Shown in pieces: positions 5,575 to 6,092 of a stretch of 6,092 bases of DNA. Under the pieces are notes generated by a model. That model worked only from the letters and a program-made list of their open reading frames with translations. It searched no databases and was not told where the DNA came from. Within the stretch, counting starts at the first letter, position 1; the number at the start of each line of letters is the position of its first letter. A program made the translations under genes and the position numbers. The stretch comes from Paracoccaceae bacterium (GTDB lineage Bacteria; Pseudomonadota; Alphaproteobacteria; Rhodobacterales; Rhodobacteraceae): NCBI GenBank assembly GCA_015485375.1, contig WFTU01000303.1, positions 1 through 6,092 on the forward strand, in the 5' to 3' direction.

Positions 5575-5583
5575 AGGGGGAAG
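5575..5583 (+). promoter_or_regulatory. Ribosome binding site fixing a TTG start
   Basis: AGGGGGAAG stands two bases before the TTG at 5586, with its AGGGGG core five bases away. In this frame the nearest upstream stop is TGA at 5553, and no ATG or GTG lies between that stop and the TTG. The next in-frame ATG comes only at residue 59, after conserved rhodanese sequence. The TTG is therefore the only sensible start. Confidence 0.8.
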
Positions 5584-5585
5584 TT

Positions 5586-6032
5586 TTGTCCGGAGCCACG
5601 ACCTTGGAAATCACCGAAGTGAACCCGCTCGAAGCGTGGGAGGCTCTGCAAAACGATCCGGCCAGTGTTCTGGTCGACGTGCGCACCATTGCCGAATGGG
5701 ATTACGTAGGGGAGCCGGTTCTGGACTCGCTGGGCAAGGAATTGCTGAAGGTCGAGTGGATGGAATTCCCCGAAATGACCCGCAACACCTTCTTTGCCGA
5801 GGAAGTTTTTCCCCAGCTTGCCGATGATACCACCACGGTTTTCCTGATCTGCCGCTCCGGCCGCCGCTCGCTCAATGCGGCGCGCTGTCTGGCGGAGAAA
5901 ATTGCGGAAAAGGGGCGGGACATCAAATGCGTCAACGTGGCCGAGGGGTTCGAGGGGGACCCGGACGCCGAGCATCATCGCGGCACGCTGAACGGCTGGA
6001 AAGTGCGCGGACTGCCCTGGAAACAGGCTTAG
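5586..6032 (+). CDS. Rhodanese-like domain protein (sulfurtransferase)
   Basis: This is a single-domain rhodanese of 148 residues, without a signal peptide, so probably cytosolic. Rhodaneses carry sulfur as a persulfide on an active-site cysteine. Here that residue is C89 in the loop CRSGRRS (89-95), preceded by the buried strand VFLI. Other landmarks are VLVDVRTIAEWDYVG (28-42), NAARCLAEK (97-105), and the C-terminal NVAEGFEGD (117-125) with GWKVRGLPW (137-145). The intact cysteine suggests an active sulfurtransferase. The basic loop residues are common in thiosulfate or persulfide-transfer types, but donor and acceptor cannot be read from sequence. The start is TTG, which may lower expression. 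It stands alone, 353 bases after rpsT. A small GCGC-gtttt-GCGC hairpin (5562-5574) sits directly before the ribosome binding site. Confidence 0.92.
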   Translation: MSGATTLEITEVNPLEAWEALQNDPASVLVDVRTIAEWDYVGEPVLDSLGKELLKVEWMEFPEMTRNTFFAEEVFPQLADDTTTVFLICRSGRRSLNAARCLAEKIAEKGRDIKCVNVAEGFEGDPDAEHHRGTLNGWKVRGLPWKQA

Positions 6033-6092
6033 AATAATAACAGCGGTGCCGCAAAAGGGCCGCACGAACGATAGAACGGGACGGTATGGAAA
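6033..6092 (+). other. Right edge; possible start of a further gene
   Basis: Sixty bases remain after the rhodanese stop. GCGG-tg-CCGC (6043-6052) is a weak stem without a T-tail. An ATG at 6086 has GGGA a few bases upstream (6078-6081) and could open a rightward gene, but only two codons are visible. In many alphaproteobacteria dnaA lies near rpsT; nothing here confirms that it follows. Confidence 0.2.

Noticed and set aside
5283..5585. Replication origin in the rpsT-rhodanese gap
   Set aside because: Despite the AT-richness and GANTC sites, no DnaA boxes and no CtrA-type TTAA pairs were found.
5325..6065. Leftward open frame of 246 codons across the rhodanese gene and the gap
   Set aside because: It is opposite a confident rhodanese. 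In the gap portion it uses unusual codons (AGG, AGA, GTA, GGA) and gives a highly charged sequence with few hydrophobic residues, so it is unlikely to be translated.

Overview
The window reads as ordinary, GC-rich chromosomal DNA from an alphaproteobacterium, most likely of the Rhodobacterales (Roseobacter/Rhodobacter group). The basis is gene content and order: a histone-deacetylase-like gene followed by xseB and ispA, and mutM followed by an enoyl-CoA hydratase gene and rpsT. These orders are familiar to me from that group; I could not run a search. I see no phage genes, insertion sequences, CRISPR arrays, rRNA or tRNA genes.

Left arm, minus strand (2038 down to 38): a tight three-gene unit reading leftward, HDAC-family deacylase, then xseB (8-base overlap), then ispA (1-base overlap). 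It joins a predicted deacylase of unknown substrate to the small subunit of exonuclease VII and to farnesyl diphosphate synthase of isoprenoid synthesis. The left edge cuts the sequence just after ispA.

Middle, plus strand (2088 to 4049): after a 49-base divergent gap come two overlapping genes for secreted proteins that are clearly paralogs of each other. Each has a signal peptide, a metal-binding-like loop near the mature N-terminus and two conserved cysteines. mutM (DNA repair of oxidised guanine) follows after five bases and is probably co-transcribed with them. The paralog pair is the least understood coding content here. A hairpin-forming inverted repeat separates mutM from an enoyl-CoA hydratase gene.

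Right arm, plus strand (4894 to 6092): rpsT (ribosomal protein S20) has its own recognisable promoter, codon use suggesting high expression, and an intrinsic terminator. A gap of about 350 bases follows, relatively AT-rich and holding four GANTC sites. Then comes a rhodanese-domain gene with a TTG start decided by a strong ribosome binding site. The last bases may begin another gene.

The most interesting non-coding signal is an exact TTAA-N7-TTAA (CtrA-type) site inside the 5' end of the deacylase gene. I found no convincing new multi-gene system; the secreted paralog pair is the best candidate for unexplained biology.
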